Under the pieces are notes generated by a model. It was not told the origin of the DNA, ran no database searches, and worked only from the letters and a program-made list of their open reading frames with translations. Position numbers and translations under genes: made by a program. This document shows positions 1-30,549 of a DNA stretch of 64,000 nucleotides, piece by piece. This stretch comes from Haliclona indistincta (lineage: Eukaryota; Porifera; Demospongiae; Haplosclerida; Chalinidae): the NCBI GenBank assembly GCA_964017065.1, contig OZ024787.1, positions 10,823,989 to 10,887,988 of the forward strand, in the 5' to 3' direction. Numbering within the stretch: the stretch's first letter is position 1; every line of letters starts with the position of its first letter.

Positions 1-235
1 GACCGAAGCACACCTATTATTGCTGGTGCCGTGGCTGTGTTTCTTCTTGCTCTCATAATCGCCATATTTGTATTGATTCTGAGTGTTTACTGTGCTTGCC
101 GGAGAAGGGGTCATAAGATACCTAATTTGAGTCAATCCAAAATAGCAAAACAACAAAGAGGCCCATTCGACAACCCTGTCTTTGGAGGTATGTATATTAT
201 TATGTGCTAATTCTTTTTTAGTTATGGCAATAGTG

Positions 236-640
236 CATTACTTTTTTACACATATAAACGTCTTTAGAAAACCAGCATAACAGACAGTGGTATAATATTT
301 GCAGCATAGTTATTCACTCATGCACATCATTGCCTAATTTACAATGCAACTACAGTTGTTTGCGAAGATCTTGCATAATGGGAGCGAAAGCGGAAGTGTG
401 ACGCTGGCCAATCAAATTCACTACTCGTCACGTGTACAGCTTCAGTTAGTCACGCTTACGTGCGTTTGATTGGCCAACGTCGTACTTCTGCCTTCGCTTC
501 CGTCAAGATCTTCGCAAACAACTGTAGTTACATTGTAAATTAGGCAATGATGTGCATTCGTGAATAACTATATGCTGCAAATATTATACCACTGTCTGTT
601 ATGCTGGTTTTCTATAGACATAATGTGTAAATAAGTAATG
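236..640. repeat. MITE-like element with long terminal inverted repeats
   Basis: About 405 bases in the first intron of gene A form a near-perfect hairpin. The left arm from 236 (cattacttttttacac...) is the reverse complement of the right arm ending at 640, with each arm about 150-180 bases and the match continuing, more diverged, toward the centre near 440. There is no coding potential. The shape fits a non-autonomous DNA transposon. I could not settle target-site duplications or a superfamily. Confidence 0.75.
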
Positions 641-1171
641 TTTCACTCTCACGTACCTACATCACATGCCACATACCGTAAATTGGAAAAATTTCTTTGT
701 TTTAATATTTTCATGAGTAGGATCAACCATGAAAATTGAATGCATGAAAATTGTTTACAACGAAAATTTGTAAATACTTTTATGCCGAGTTGCGAGTTGT
801 ATGCTGGAAGTAGTTTATGCTCAAGAGCTGGCTACAGCTGAAATACTGTCTGTCTGGAGTTACTTTTTAGCCAGCGACGGCGAGTGACATACATCTTTGG
901 TGTCAGGAACATCTCCAACAATATTTTCGTGGGCAGGTCAATCCCACAAAATAATTTATTTTAACATGAAAATTTATTACAAGAGAATTTGTTACACAAT
1001 AATTTCCCGATTTATGGTGATTCTGCTAATACTATACAAATTTTATGTTTCCCAGTAGCTCATGAGGATACACTTGATCTGGAATATGACTATGCAAGGA
1101 ATTTAAGTTCTGCTACATGTACTGACAGAAAAACACAAGATATTGATCTTTCTAGTAATTTTAATATGAGT

Positions 1172-1455
1172 GAGAACATGGCTTATGGTCACATCAACCA
1201 GTCTACTGCAGCTAACAGAACAAGTGAGCAAGATACTAGTGCCATCAGCATGGATGAGAACATGGCTTATGGTCACATGAACCAGTCTACTGCTGCTAAC
1301 AGAACAAGTGAGCAAGACACTAGTGCAATCAGCATGGATGAGAACATGGCTTATGGTCACATGAACCAGTCTACTACAGCTAACAGAACAAGTGAGCAAG
1401 ATACTAGTGCCATCAGCATGGATGAGAACATGGCTTATGGTCACATCAATCAATG
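1172..1455 (+). repeat. 84-base coding minisatellite in the gene A tail exon
   Basis: An 84-base (28-residue) unit beginning at ENMAYGH starts at 1172, 1256, 1340 and 1424, giving about 3.4 near-identical copies in frame. Each copy presents one tyrosine: YGHI in copies 1 and 4, YGHM in copies 2 and 3. YxxM is the classical recognition motif for the SH2 domains of PI3-kinase p85. The repeat lies on the cytoplasmic side of the membrane segment. The array ends in a stop, where the last copy reads INQ-stop in place of INQST. Confidence 0.85.
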
Positions 1456-2396
1456 AGTCTACTGATCAAGTTAAAACTAATACTCAATTTAGCTTATGGA
1501 CATATACTGCTGCACAGTAATCAATTATTTTGTACAGTACTTTTATTTTTATAACACAACAATTAAACTCAGTAATGTTATTGTAGCCATAATTACCTTC
1601 TTTGATATTATTTTAGTGCTGCAATGAACTTGCCGATGTTCCGTCACTTGAATCTAGAAGGAAACATCTTAAACTCTCCACCCTTTACAAGATTCACCAT
1701 GGTTGATTCTATTTCTCTCAGTCGTCATTGACCTAAAAAATTTATTTTCAACCTTTTACAACAAATTTCAGTATAATTATGAGACCATAAAATCAATATG
1801 CCTCATTGTTTATGCGATAATTTTACAATCTGCAGTACCGATGATTTGCCATGTTCAGTGGTTTTACAGGATTGTAGGTCATCTCGGCTCAGGACAGTTT
1901 GGTAATGTAGAGAAGAGGGTGTGGCTCACTGCCAGAGGCGCTATAAATGTTGCTGTCAAGACTCTGAAAACAGGATCATCTGAGGAGGAGATGGTCTTTT
2001 TCCTACAGGAAGCATCCATCATGGGCCATTTCAACCATCCTAATGTTGTCAAGCTACACGGAGTGGTCACTGTCGGAGAACCAGTGAGTGCATACAGAAT
2101 TCATAGATGTGACATGTGTTGAATAATGTTGTTTAGACAATGATTGTATTAGAATTCATGAAAACAGGAGACTTGAGAAAACATTTGCAATTTCTAAAAC
2201 CGAAGTGAGTGTAAATTTTGTTGTTTAAACACAAACTGGATGATTTTCATCTTCAAACAGTCCAGGAGAGATGGCCCCACCAACACTACCTCATCAACAG
2301 CTGCTGGGGTACTGTCCTCAGATTGCCTCAGGTATGGAGTACCTGTCCAAGAAGAGCTTTGTACACAAGCTACTCGCTGGCGTACTGACATTGTAG

Positions 2397-2790
2397 ACAT
2401 GCACGCCCGGTTTAATCTCTCTAATAATCACACCATGTGGTCAGCATGTTTGGCTTCTGATCGCATAACTAAACAGTATCTGCTTGTGATATTTGAATGC
2501 TGCATGCCATGTTCTGTTATAGCATTATAGCTGCAGTTAATGTGTGTTGTTGAAGCATGTGTGGTTATTCTCGAGCACCATGTTAAAGACTGCCTCTTTA
2601 CTGCATTCTGACCTAACTGCATCTTTGATTTACTTATTAAATCCCCACAGGAAATGTAAAACAACTGAGATCGGGTACTGTGACGTGTTACCCGCGTCAT
2701 TCCGCACAAATTAATGTCAAGCTGCGGAAACCATCACACACTTATGTAAGTTCTTGCTAGCGGCATAACTATCCTCGATGGTCCGCTATC
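2397..2790. other. Non-coding gap between gene A and gene B
   Basis: About 390 bases. I see no kinase C-lobe remnant, RNA gene or repeat here. The last stretch must hold the gene B promoter, but no motif is recognisable. Confidence 0.5.
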
Positions 2791-6225
<3,435 letters not shown>

Positions 6226-6449
6226 ATTTTTATTAACTGTGTGAATAGTTTAGCCTATAATGATCAATTTTTAAGTTTTAGCTAATTGATGGCAGTGCTC
6301 AATTTTGATTTTGCCGCTTAAAATGTACTCTGACCTACGTATTACAACTGCAGTCGTGTAGAAATATTCATAGGATTTAACTAACGTAGGCAGGTAGACG
6401 CGATGTGTTATGAATTTCGGTATTTCTCACAGCAGCACCCCTCGGTACA

Positions 6450-9400
6450 ATGGCTGGGGCGGTAGGCAGGATTATTGCACTGCTATTTGTATGGCAAGTC
6501 TTTACTTTGGAAGGTACATGTAAATTACATGTTTAGCATGCTGTTAATATCTTTTTGATGCTCAGTAGATGCTGCTGGCGACTGTGCAAATGGGTTCATA
6601 CAGCTTAACGCACTCAGTACGTTAGCACAGAAGATTCCAAACGGGCAACCCTCAGATAATACCCTAAATAGCGAGTTAAGACTGATTCCTGGTTGGAATT
6701 TCACCTGCAGTGGCACCATCACTAGCTTCCTGCTGGGAGCAGATATCAGGCCTGTGGCCTCGTTCAGGACACTGTATCCTGAGGTACAGATTTGGAGATC
6801 AATTACTAGCTCAATGTACATGAAGGCGTGGTCTGAGGAGATCAGACTAAATGCTGGATCATTCAGTCCAAGTGGAGTGCTTGAATACCATTTAGACAAC
6901 CCCTTTACTTTCCAAGCTGGAGATTTCTTTGGTATCTACCAACCTGATAGAAATAGCAGTGTAGTGCGAATATACTACAATGACAGTGATAGTACTGCAC
7001 CAGTTGCTCATAAATTTGCAAATAATGCAAGCTTCTATAACCCTGGTGATAATTCTTTTACAAGTATACCTCAGCAGTTCATTCTGATCTCTCCAATTAC
7101 AGGTATAGTAACTATGGTTGATTGTGTGATTTTGATTAAAATTATTCATAGACACTTTGTGTGCCAGTAGATTTGCAAATCCAGTTGAATTACAGGATAA
7201 AGTGCTAGATGTGAACATTTATGATGACAGGCGAAGACTGCAACAACAAAGAGTATTTCCTGATATCAATTTCACTTGTAATGGCAGCCTCACAAAGTGG
7301 ATAGTGGTAGGAACAATTGGAGACATGGTTGGAGGAGAAGTTCAAATATGGAGAAGGAATGCTGGTAGTGAGAATAACTATACTAAAGTGGGCTTCAGTG
7401 TTCTTTTAGCAACTGATCCGGAAAATGATAATGTGTTTGAGCACATTCCTAACTCTCCACTAAATTTCCAGGAGGGTGACATACTGGGAGTGTACCAACG
7501 TGGCGGTCCAAACCGTACTGCAATCTATTACCACACCACAACAGGCCCTGCAAATTATCGTAATCCTCTCTTCTTCAATACAGTCCCTCCAGCACCAGCT
7601 ACACTGAATGGAGCTACACTTGTAGCATCACAGTACGACTACCCTCTCGTGACTGTGGAGATATGTACGTACATTATAATTTTAGATTTGAAATCTGGTT
7701 TTGATGCTTGATTTATACAGCTGTCAGTATTCCAACAAGCAGTGCTCAAGCTGAAATATCGACACTTAACAGCATCACTTCTAGTCAAACAGTTGTCCTT
7801 ACAGCATCAGTATCAGCAACAAGCAGTGTTCAAGCTGAAATATCGACACTTGTTAACAGCATCATGATCACTTCTAGTCAAACAGTTGTCCTTACAACAT
7901 CAGCAACCATCAGTACACCTGCACCATCAACAGACAGATGTAAGAGAATATAAATTGCTGTCTCTAGTCTTGTGTGTGGATTATTATTGTAGTTACAAGT
8001 CACATAAGCAGTGTTTCGGTTGACGAACCATTGGAAACTATTACTTCCATCAGTATGCCTACAACTGCAGTAGCATCACAATTGGGGCTATCATCCTCAT
8101 TTACAGGTATAAGTTTATAAGTTTTTCCTACAACTGCATGTTTTTACATTGCAATTACTGTAGCTATCACAACCAGCACAGCAGCTACTGATGTGTTGAC
8201 CACACCATCAGTATCAATACCAGGTAACCACAGTTTACGTGAGCGCTACCAAAAATACAAATAAGCAGCTTTATCTGCAGCTAGCACTACTCCCAATCCA
8301 GATTCTACTGGAGTCAGTGGTGCTGCTGTTGGAGGTGCTATTGCAGCTCTGTTGATACTGGCAGTGTTTGCTGCTGCTGGGATATCAATTCTGATAGTAG
8401 TGCTTGTCAAAAGACGAAATGTGTACAAGTCTACCACACTTGCTGGTGACCGAAGTGGACCTCAATTTGAAAATCCATTGTACACATCTCACGGTAAATG
8501 CATGCATGAATGGAATTTCTCAACTCTGAAAAAATTATAATTATGATTACACAGGGAAAGACGAAGGAGATTTGGCCTACTTAGCTGTGGAATTATACGG
8601 ACGGAAAGATACCTATGATGTCTGTGATAGCACTTTCACATTGGTAAGTGTGGTGAACCACATGATTATGAGAACAATAGAGGATCACAATCCTCTATCA
8701 TAGGAACATGATAGTGCAGATCAATATTATTCACCGGTGAAACTAACCGAGGTTTGTGATATTTATAATACTGTTTGCTTCAAGATATGACTTCAGAATA
8801 AAGAGCCTCTATACTGGACACCTGCTGATGATTGTTCTGGTATCTACGAGCAGTTTTCTAGTAAAGGATTCAGAGAAATAGCACCTGACAAAATACAGTA
8901 CGAATAGATTAGATATTCTTTGTTTGCTGGTTCAATTCTTGCATTAATTATTTAATTTTCGCTAGGACATGCAGACGATGAAAATATTTTTTTTACGTCA
9001 GATATGCAACATTTGATGATTATTATTGTATTTACACAGAACAACTACTAAACTTGGTTCAGGTCATTTTGGATGTGTCAAAAAAGGGGTGTGGCATTCT
9101 CCTGAAGGTCAAAAAGATGTTGCCATCAAGACTTTACAAGATGGCTCACCCAAGGAAGAGTTGGTCAAGTTCCTACAGGAGGCAGCCATTATGGGTCAAT
9201 TCAACCATCCTAATGTTGTCAAACTTCATGGAGTGGTCACTGTGGGAGAACCAGTAAGATTCACGTACAATTCAATGTTGCTTTACAACAATTGCGTTTA
9301 GATTAAGATTGTTCTTGAGCTGATGAGCCAAGACTTAAGAGACCATTTGTTCTCACTAAGACCACGGTGAGTCATATTCATAAAAATGAATCTTATAAAC

Positions 9401-10280
9401 TTTGGTTCAGTCCAGGAGAGCCGGCTCCATCATCACTACCTCAACAGCTGCTGGGGTACTGTCGTCAGATTGCCTCAGGTATGGAGTACCTGTCCAAGAA
9501 GAGCTTTGTACACAGAGACCTTGCTGCCAGGAACATACTGGTGGATGATGAGAGAATATGCAAAGTGAGATTTAAGAGAATAAGCAATAAATACCATTTT
9601 TTCAAATTTCAGATCGCTGATTTTGGCATGTCAAGAGATTTAGAAGATGAAAATTATTACACCTCCAGAGGAGGAATGATTCCTATGAAATGGACAGCAA
9701 TAGAAGTAATTAGTATCCTTTAGCGATTTTGCATAAAAATGTGCATAATTCTTATTATAGGCAATTTTGTATAAGAAGTACTCCACAGCCAGTGATGTGT
9801 GGAGCTTTGGTGTGCTCATGTATGAGATATGGAGTCTGGGACACAAGCCGTTTGAAGATGTGACTAATCCAAAGGTATTTTAATGCCTCAATACTGAATT
9901 ACAATCTCTTGATGCTTTGTTTTGTTATCATGTGCAGGCTGTTGAAATGATCAGGAATGGAGTTCGTCTGTCTCCTCCTCCTGGATGCCCTAGAGCTATA
10001 TATGAACTAATGATGCAATGCTGGTGAGTACTTTAATAACAACGCATTGTTACTGCGCATGCTATGCTGCACTACATACCTGTAATTCCGCTATAGGCAC
10101 CCTGAAAAATCTGAAAGACCGTCTTTTACGAATCTGGTCTCAGGACTCTCTCAACCGGACAAAGAGCTACTAATTTGTACTGACAGTGACAAGACCTACT
10201 CTCAGTCCACTATGCTGGGGGATCCTCTGGACGCTGCCTCTAACCTGTATTCTGACCTGCAGCAACAATATTTAAACTAA
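6450..10280 (+). CDS. Gene C: two-repeat receptor tyrosine kinase with a four-exon stalk/TM region
   Basis: Seventeen exons, about 954 residues: 6450-6513, 6569-7102, 7152-7664, 7721-7939, 7993-8106, 8164-8223, 8281-8493, 8555-8643, 8704-8751, 8797-8897, 9040-9253, 9302-9366, 9411-9564, 9613-9705, 9761-9874, 9938-10023, 10097-10280. The start is the ATG of signal peptide [14 protein letters not shown]1 and D2 follow as single exons. Three Ser/Thr-rich stalk exons come next; the first contains an internal duplication of [12 protein letters not shown] / [13 protein letters not shown]. The membrane exon has an NPLY motif. Kinase from about residue 652: [41 protein letters not shown]. The tail reads [19 protein letters not shown]. 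The D1 acceptor could be 6566 or 6569; both keep frame. All catalytic residues are present. Confidence 0.92.
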
Positions 10281-10589
10281 TTTGTAGTCCTTCTATAATA
10301 GTTTTGACATTCTTTATTAACAATTTTATTAAATTGATCTCAATTTTTGACTTAATCTCAAATGTTTTGCCTCTTTTACTTATTTATCTACCCTTTCAAG
10401 GCTCACCTTGCGTCGCGATGCATGTCTCCAGCAACATCAGCTCTCCAAATTAATCTTTAATTTGAGGATAGTCGGCTATTTGGAATTTCGACCTCCTATT
10501 AACATTTCAAACACGTGTTCTTTTCCACTTTGATTCATCAAATTCCTGTTCTCTTTATCATGCTACCGATTTAGAGAAGCACTATACTT

Positions 10590-11065
10590 AATCCTTGGGA
10601 TGTGACACTCTCCTGATGGACCAGTAGATGTTGCTATCAAGACGAATCACATTAGGAATAATAGATTAAGTTACTACAGGAGGTAGTCATCACTCATCAG
10701 TTCCATTATCTAAACATATTGTCATAGAGTGGTCATCACTAAGGAACCAATGAGTTTAGTCTGTGTATATAGGTAAATAATATTCAATGAACCATGACTT
10801 GAGAGATCAATTTGTTTCCATTGCGTCCTACAGGATTCAAGCAGCTACTGAAAGTGTAGAGCATGGCATTTTGGCACTGCTAAATGCATGTTTTGGCTCA
10901 CATACTGAGGTTGTGAGGCCACAATGATGCATTTCAGACCGGTTTGGTTTTCAAGCTCTCTCAACCAGAGAACCAACTAGCTACTGCTGAGGACAGACAA
11001 TCATGACACTCTGTCAACCATGCTGGGTGCTCCACTGAACTTGGGCAGCCTCTAACCTGTATGAT
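10590..11065 (+). pseudogene. Relic of a deleted receptor kinase copy
   Basis: Three decayed pieces lie in the correct order. About 10597-10755 matches the N-lobe exon at nucleotide level (cactctcctgatggaccag, gatgttgctatcaagac, and a hit to the glutamate-bearing tacaggagg), with deletions and no open frame. About 10786-10830 matches the next exon (aatgaaccatgacttgagag). About 10945-11065 matches the final exon (tcaagctctctcaaccagag, ccatgctgggtgctccac). Between pieces two and three, gtgtagagcat...ttggcactg...ttggctcac resembles the intron of gene D near 14417-14472, so the relic is closest to a D-like gene. The whole C-lobe middle is deleted. Confidence 0.75.
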
Positions 11066-11076
11066 TTCAGTGCGTA

Positions 11077-11470
11077 TAGTTAGTGCGTATAGTTAGAGCG
11101 TATAGTTAGAGCGTAAATAATATTAGAGCGTAAATAATATTCAATATTCAATGAATGAATATTCAATGAATAATATTCAATGAATTATATCTTATAGTTG
11201 CTGAGGCAAAACTCTCTAACTAATTCAAGTTCATGTAGTGACTATTACTATCTATTTTAGTATTATTATATATTATTTGTATTTTCATTTCCCTGGGTTC
11301 TATTATGCATTATACTTGTATTATATTCACATTATTTATATATTCTATGTATGTATGCTATTATAATAAGATCTATGGTTCCAGTCACAACACACGTTCA
11401 CACCTATAGTTAGAGCGTATAGCGTTAGAGCGTGCGTATAGATTTCAGTGCGTATAGTTCAGTGCATCTA
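11077..11470. repeat. Two clusters of short degenerate tandem repeats
   Basis: The motif gcgtatagttaga and its variant gcgtaaataatatta are repeated at about 11077-11130, followed by attcaatgaata repeats to 11185. The same gcgtatag motif returns at about 11400-11460. The roughly 210 bases between are A+T-rich with no coding sign. This may be an expanded simple repeat or the two ends of an unrecognised insert. Confidence 0.55.
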
Positions 11471-11563
11471 TGTACTCTGACCTGTAGATAATATTCATAG
11501 AGGATGTAGGCATAGCTTATAGCAACAATGAATTTCGCTTGTTTCTGAAGAAACGCCTTTACA

Positions 11564-14500
11564 ATGGCTCGAGTGACAGTCACCGCAATAGCGCTGCTTT
11601 TCACTTGGCAGACCGTTACGTATGAAGGTAAATCGCTATCAATCAGAAGGTGTTTTAGCTGTTCTTGTGATTCTTAACAGGTGCTGTTGCCAACTGTGCT
11701 AGCGGGTTCATTCAGCTGGACCTGCTCAGGACTCTAGTTTCCAGTAGCTCGGCGTCGAATACTAGACTGAACAACGAATTGAGACTAATCCCTGACTGGA
11801 ACTTCACCTGCAGTGGCACCATCACTAGCTTCCTGTTGGGAGCAGATATCAGAACTTCTGGATCACTATACCTGTATCCTGAGGTGCAAATATGGAGAAG
11901 GACTAACTTGAGCTCTTCAGTCAGAGAATATATGAAAGTGTGGTCTGAGATGATCAGGCTCGACCCTGGATACTTCAGTCCAAGTGGAGTGCTTGAGTAT
12001 CACTTGAACAATTCTTTCAATTTCCAGACTGGAGACATTTTTGGTGTCTACCAACCACCATTAGCTAGCAGCGTAGTACGAATATACTACAAGAATAACG
12101 ACAATACTGCACCAGTTGCTTATCGACGTACTGATTCAAATGCTCTAGGTTCTAACTACAACATTGATAGTGATTTCTCAACACAAAATAATCAATTTCT
12201 TCTTATCTCACCAGTTACAGGTGTGTTTTGTTCCAATGAATCACTATCTCTCCTACATCTTTTGTATACAGATTCTTCATGTGCCAGTGCATTCCTTAAC
12301 TCTACAGCGTTGCAACAAAAAGCATATGACGTGAAAATTTTCAATGATAGATGGCGTTTTAATCAGAGAGTTTTTCCTGACATCAACTTCACTTGCAGTG
12401 GAAATCTCACAAAGTGGATAGTGGGAGGAACAGTTGGAAGTGCAGCTGGAGGGGAGGTTCAGATATGGAGGAGAAACAATGGTAGTGACAATGACTATAC
12501 TAAAGTGGGCTATACTGTTCTGGCAGCAACTGATCCTGATGGTGACCGTGTGTACGAGCACATTCCTGACCCTCCACTGCAGTTCCAGGAGGGAGACATA
12601 CTGGGAGTGTATCAACAGCAAGGCAGTGGTCGTATGAGAGTATATTATCAACTTTTAACAGGACCAGCAAATTATCGCCGTGGTCTCAACATAAATCCAC
12701 CAGTTCCATCTACACTGAACAATCCTACTCTAGTGCTATCACAGTATGACTATCCTCTGGTGACAGTGGAGATATGTGAGCATTATAATACCTTCACATG
12801 TCCTAACAGCTGTTCACATGCTTTTGCATTAATATAGCTGTTACTAGTACTCCAACAAGTAGCTTTCAGGCACCATTTGAAACTACCTCAACCATGTTTA
12901 CACAAACTGAAGATAGCCCACACACCTTGTCTATGTCAACAACATTCACTACATCTACTACACTGGTATCTGACACACGACCATCAAGTTCAGTTAAAAT
13001 CAGTAAGAACAACTATAGGGTGTTATTGGTACATCATGTTCTACACGCAGCAGTTGGACCAAGTCAACTACCAGCTGGTGGGGTCAGTGGTGCTGCTGTT
13101 GGAGGAGCTATTGCAGCTCTGTTGATACTGGCAGTGTTTGCTGCAGCTGGGATAACCATTCTGATTGTGGTGATTGTCAGGAGACAAACTTCAAAGAAAT
13201 CAACTACTCTTAATGGTGGAGATCCACCTCCGATTGAAAATCCATTGTACACATCACAAGGTTGGATATAAAGAAATTCAGACACACATAATGAATATTC
13301 TGTTCTTTAATGAATTTTTGCAGTGTATACAGGGAAGGAGGAAGGACCAGGGGAATCATGTTACCTAGCTGTGGAATTGTATGCACAAACAGATAGTAAT
13401 GTCTACGATGAATGCAATGGCAACTTGGTAAGTGTAAGCAGTATTAGATTTGGTATTCAGGGCTCAAAACAAACTAGACACTTAAAATTTTGGTTAATGA
13501 TGAATTAACTGGCACTTCTTGTGCGCGCATGATTCTGCTTCCAGTTTGTTGTGTGACTCAGTTTCATCTGATTATGAACCATGAGTTATTTCTAAGGCTG
13601 TCTAGGAACAATCTCCAATATTTCACTCTATTTAGAGTTAAAGTGTGAATTGCATGGGCTAGAGAGGGGCGTAGGAAGGTGATCAGGTTGTGAGAAAATT
13701 TTTGCCTGATCAACCTGACAGTCTCCTATGCCTTAGCCTCTACCTATGCCTATGCTAGATTATTTAGATGTATCATTCATTATAGGAACGTAGAGATAAA
13801 GGTGATGAATATTACTCAACAGTGCAGATAACAGAGGTTTGTACAATTGTGCATCAAGTGCAGTACTACTATCTCTATGCTCTATAATTTCTATAGAATG
13901 AAGAACCTCTATATTGGACACCTGCTGATGACTGCTCCGGTATCTATGAGCAGTTTTCTAGTAAAGGATTCAGAGAAATAGCACCTGACAAAATACAGTA
14001 CGATACACAACTGTTATTATAATGTATTTGTGATTAATTCTTGTTTTGTAGGACAACAACTAAGATTGGTTCAGGTCATTTTGGATGTGTCACAAAAGGG
14101 GTGTGGTACTCTCTTGAAGGACCTGTGGATGTTGCTATCAAGACTTTAAAAGGTGAATCGCCTGAAGAAGAATTGATCAAGTTTCTACAGGAGGCAGCCA
14201 TTATGGGTCAGTTCCATCATCCCAACATTGTCAAGCTACATGGAGTAGTCACAGTGGGAGAACCAGTGAGTGACTAAGTGTGTAGTATGACATAATAAGG
14301 ACTTTGATGTTGTAATCTTTATCACCTACTGTAGGTCATGATTGTGCTTGAACTAATGAACCAGGACTTGAGAGATCATTTGTTTACATTGAGACCTATG
14401 TGAGTCGCATCTTGATAGTGTAGAGCATCACATTACATTTTGTTTGGCACTGCAAGTACATGTCTTGGCTCATGAGAATCATCATAGTTACATAATTTAT

Positions 14501-15506
14501 GACACTCAGGTTGTGCTTTTGTGTCACTATTAATTTCTCTATGTATTTCACATGCACAGTCCAGGAGAGATGGCTCCATCATCACTACCTCAACAGCTGC
14601 TGGGGTACTGTCGTCAGATTGCCTCAGGTATGGAGTACCTGTCCAAAAAGAGCTTTGTACACAGAGACCTTGCTGCCAGGAACATATTGGTGGATGACAA
14701 GAGAACATGCAAGGTGAAAACACAACCAAAAGTCAATTACATGCATGTAAACTGTCAAATCAAACTGTCAATTACATACAAACTGTCCATTACATGTTTA
14801 AAGATTGCTGATTTTGGCATGTCAAGAGATTTGGAAAATGAAAATTATTACACCTCCAGAGGAGGAATGGTTCCTATGAAATGGACTGCAATTGAAGTAA
14901 GCTATTGTTTATGCGGCATGCACATGTCCGTGATTTGAAATGAATCTTATAGGCAATATTGTATAAGAAGTACTCCACAGCCAGTGATGTGTGGAGCTTT
15001 GGTGTGCTCATGTATGAGATATGGAGTCTGGGACACAAACCATTTGAAGAATTCAATAACCCAAAGGTGACATGGTTGTGATAATTTGTGTCAAAATACG
15101 TACATGTCTCCTGCATGTCTCTGTATAATTATTAATTATTAAATATTTATTAAACATTTTCAAACTGTCACTATTGTGGATGCAGGCTGTTGAAATGGTC
15201 AGGAATGGTGTTCGTCTATCTCCTCCTCCTGGATGCCCTAGAGCTATCTACAAACTTATGATACAATGCTGGTGAGTACTTCAGTCTTTAAAATAGCTTT
15301 TATTAAGTTTAATTCATTTTAGGCATCCTGAGACATTTGGAAGACCTAATTTTGCTGCTCTGGTCTCTAGACTTTCTCAACCAACGCACGAGCTACTGAA
15401 ATGGACAGGCAGTGAACAGACTCACCCTCACTCCACAAGCCTGGGGGCCCCTCTAGAGACTGCCTCCAACCTGCATTCTGACCTACTGCAACAATACTTA
15501 GTGTAA
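11564..15506 (+). CDS. Gene D: two-repeat receptor tyrosine kinase
   Basis: Fifteen exons, about 878 residues: 11564-11627, 11681-12220, 12272-12775, 12838-13002, 13054-13260, 13333-13427, 13786-13836, 13897-13997, 14052-14265, 14335-14399, 14560-14713, 14804-14896, 14953-15066, 15186-15271, 15323-15506. Signal peptide [16 protein letters not shown]1 and D2 as single exons; one free stalk exon plus a stalk/TM exon ending ENPLYTSQ. The juxtamembrane exons carry several tyrosines and the conserved [15 protein letters not shown] segment. Kinase from about residue 576: [41 protein letters not shown]. The tail is [20 protein letters not shown]. The 358-base intron 13428-13785 is unusually long for this group; I see no element in it. 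Confidence 0.92.
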
Positions 15507-15680
15507 TCACAATTCCATTGTCCCATGTTTTCATAACTGTGTAAATATTATGGTGTCAACATAGAATGCTGAATATCTATGGTCCATTTAAAACTAAGAA
15601 TGTTTTTATAACAAACCGGAATGGGGTAGGATGTGGTTGTGAATATCATCAAGTTTTTTAGACTGCACGAAGCTCTAATA

Positions 15681-20601
<4,921 letters not shown>

Positions 20602-20744
20602 ATTAACTTGTCGATGTGTGTGCTAACTTATTCATAGCTGTATGTCTCTGTATAGAAGTTACAGATTTAGAGGGCGGGTCACGTGTAAACGTGACTGATT
20701 GTTTATGGGTACACCCTTAGTTGACGCGTTCCAGCAGCTACACG

Positions 20745-25802
<5,058 letters not shown>

Positions 25803-25966
25803 ATACCCTGGCAAGCCTTACATGTGTTGTTTGTTTTGTCTGCATATGAATTTGATAAACCATCTGGTGCTTTGCAGCGCTATGAATAAAATTACTACTG
25901 AGTCATACAAATTACAATATTCTTTTCACGTACATGTATCTACATGCAGTTCTGGCGTACTCTGCC

Positions 25967-30293
<4,327 letters not shown>

Positions 30294-30549
30294 ATAATAT
30301 AAATAATTCTGGTGTCTTCAGTGTTGTTGACTGTCTCATTAAATTGTCTCAAAAACACAATTATCATGGTATTTTGTATTGCTACAGTAATTATTGATTG
30401 TCAGACTCAGATGCACCACACACCATGATCAAATATTTGATGTTTTTTTTGCTACGTATGTGGGAGAACTGGCTCTATATAAGCATTACACACCTGAGCC
30501 TGCAGGCATGCTAAAACTAGTCTGGTGCATGCATTGCTACAGTAGTGCC

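Larger units (their letters stand above)
1..2396 (+). pseudogene. Gene A: 3' part of a receptor tyrosine kinase gene with a broken kinase
   Basis: The window opens inside the transmembrane exon (ends 187): about 25 hydrophobic residues followed by basic CRRRG and an NPVF motif, as in the paralogues downstream. A tail exon (1059-1456) with an 84-base repeat follows and runs into a stop. Kinase exons remain at 1870-2083 (glycine loop [12 protein letters not shown] lysine, FLQEAS) and 2137-2204, both with normal lengths and splice sites. The catalytic-loop exon (from 2261) matches its siblings up to FVH near 2370, then diverges and stops at 2394-2396. HRD, DFG and the whole C-lobe are absent, and so is the conserved pre-kinase exon. 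I read it as a kinase destroyed by a 3' deletion. The receptor half could still be expressed as a kinase-less protein ending at 1456. The ectodomain lies outside the window. Confidence 0.8.
10281..11563. other. Gap between genes C and D holding a kinase relic and short tandem repeats
   Basis: About 1.3 kb, against 200-350 bases between the other B-G genes. It contains decayed kinase exon pieces (about 10590-11065) and two clusters of a short gcgtatagttagagc-type repeat (about 11077-11190 and 11400-11470) with A+T-rich sequence between them. There is no intact gene. Confidence 0.7.

Noticed and set aside
1103..1453. Minus-strand open frame over the gene A repeat
   Set aside because: It is a shadow of the in-frame 84-base repeat, with no start context, splice sites or family resemblance.
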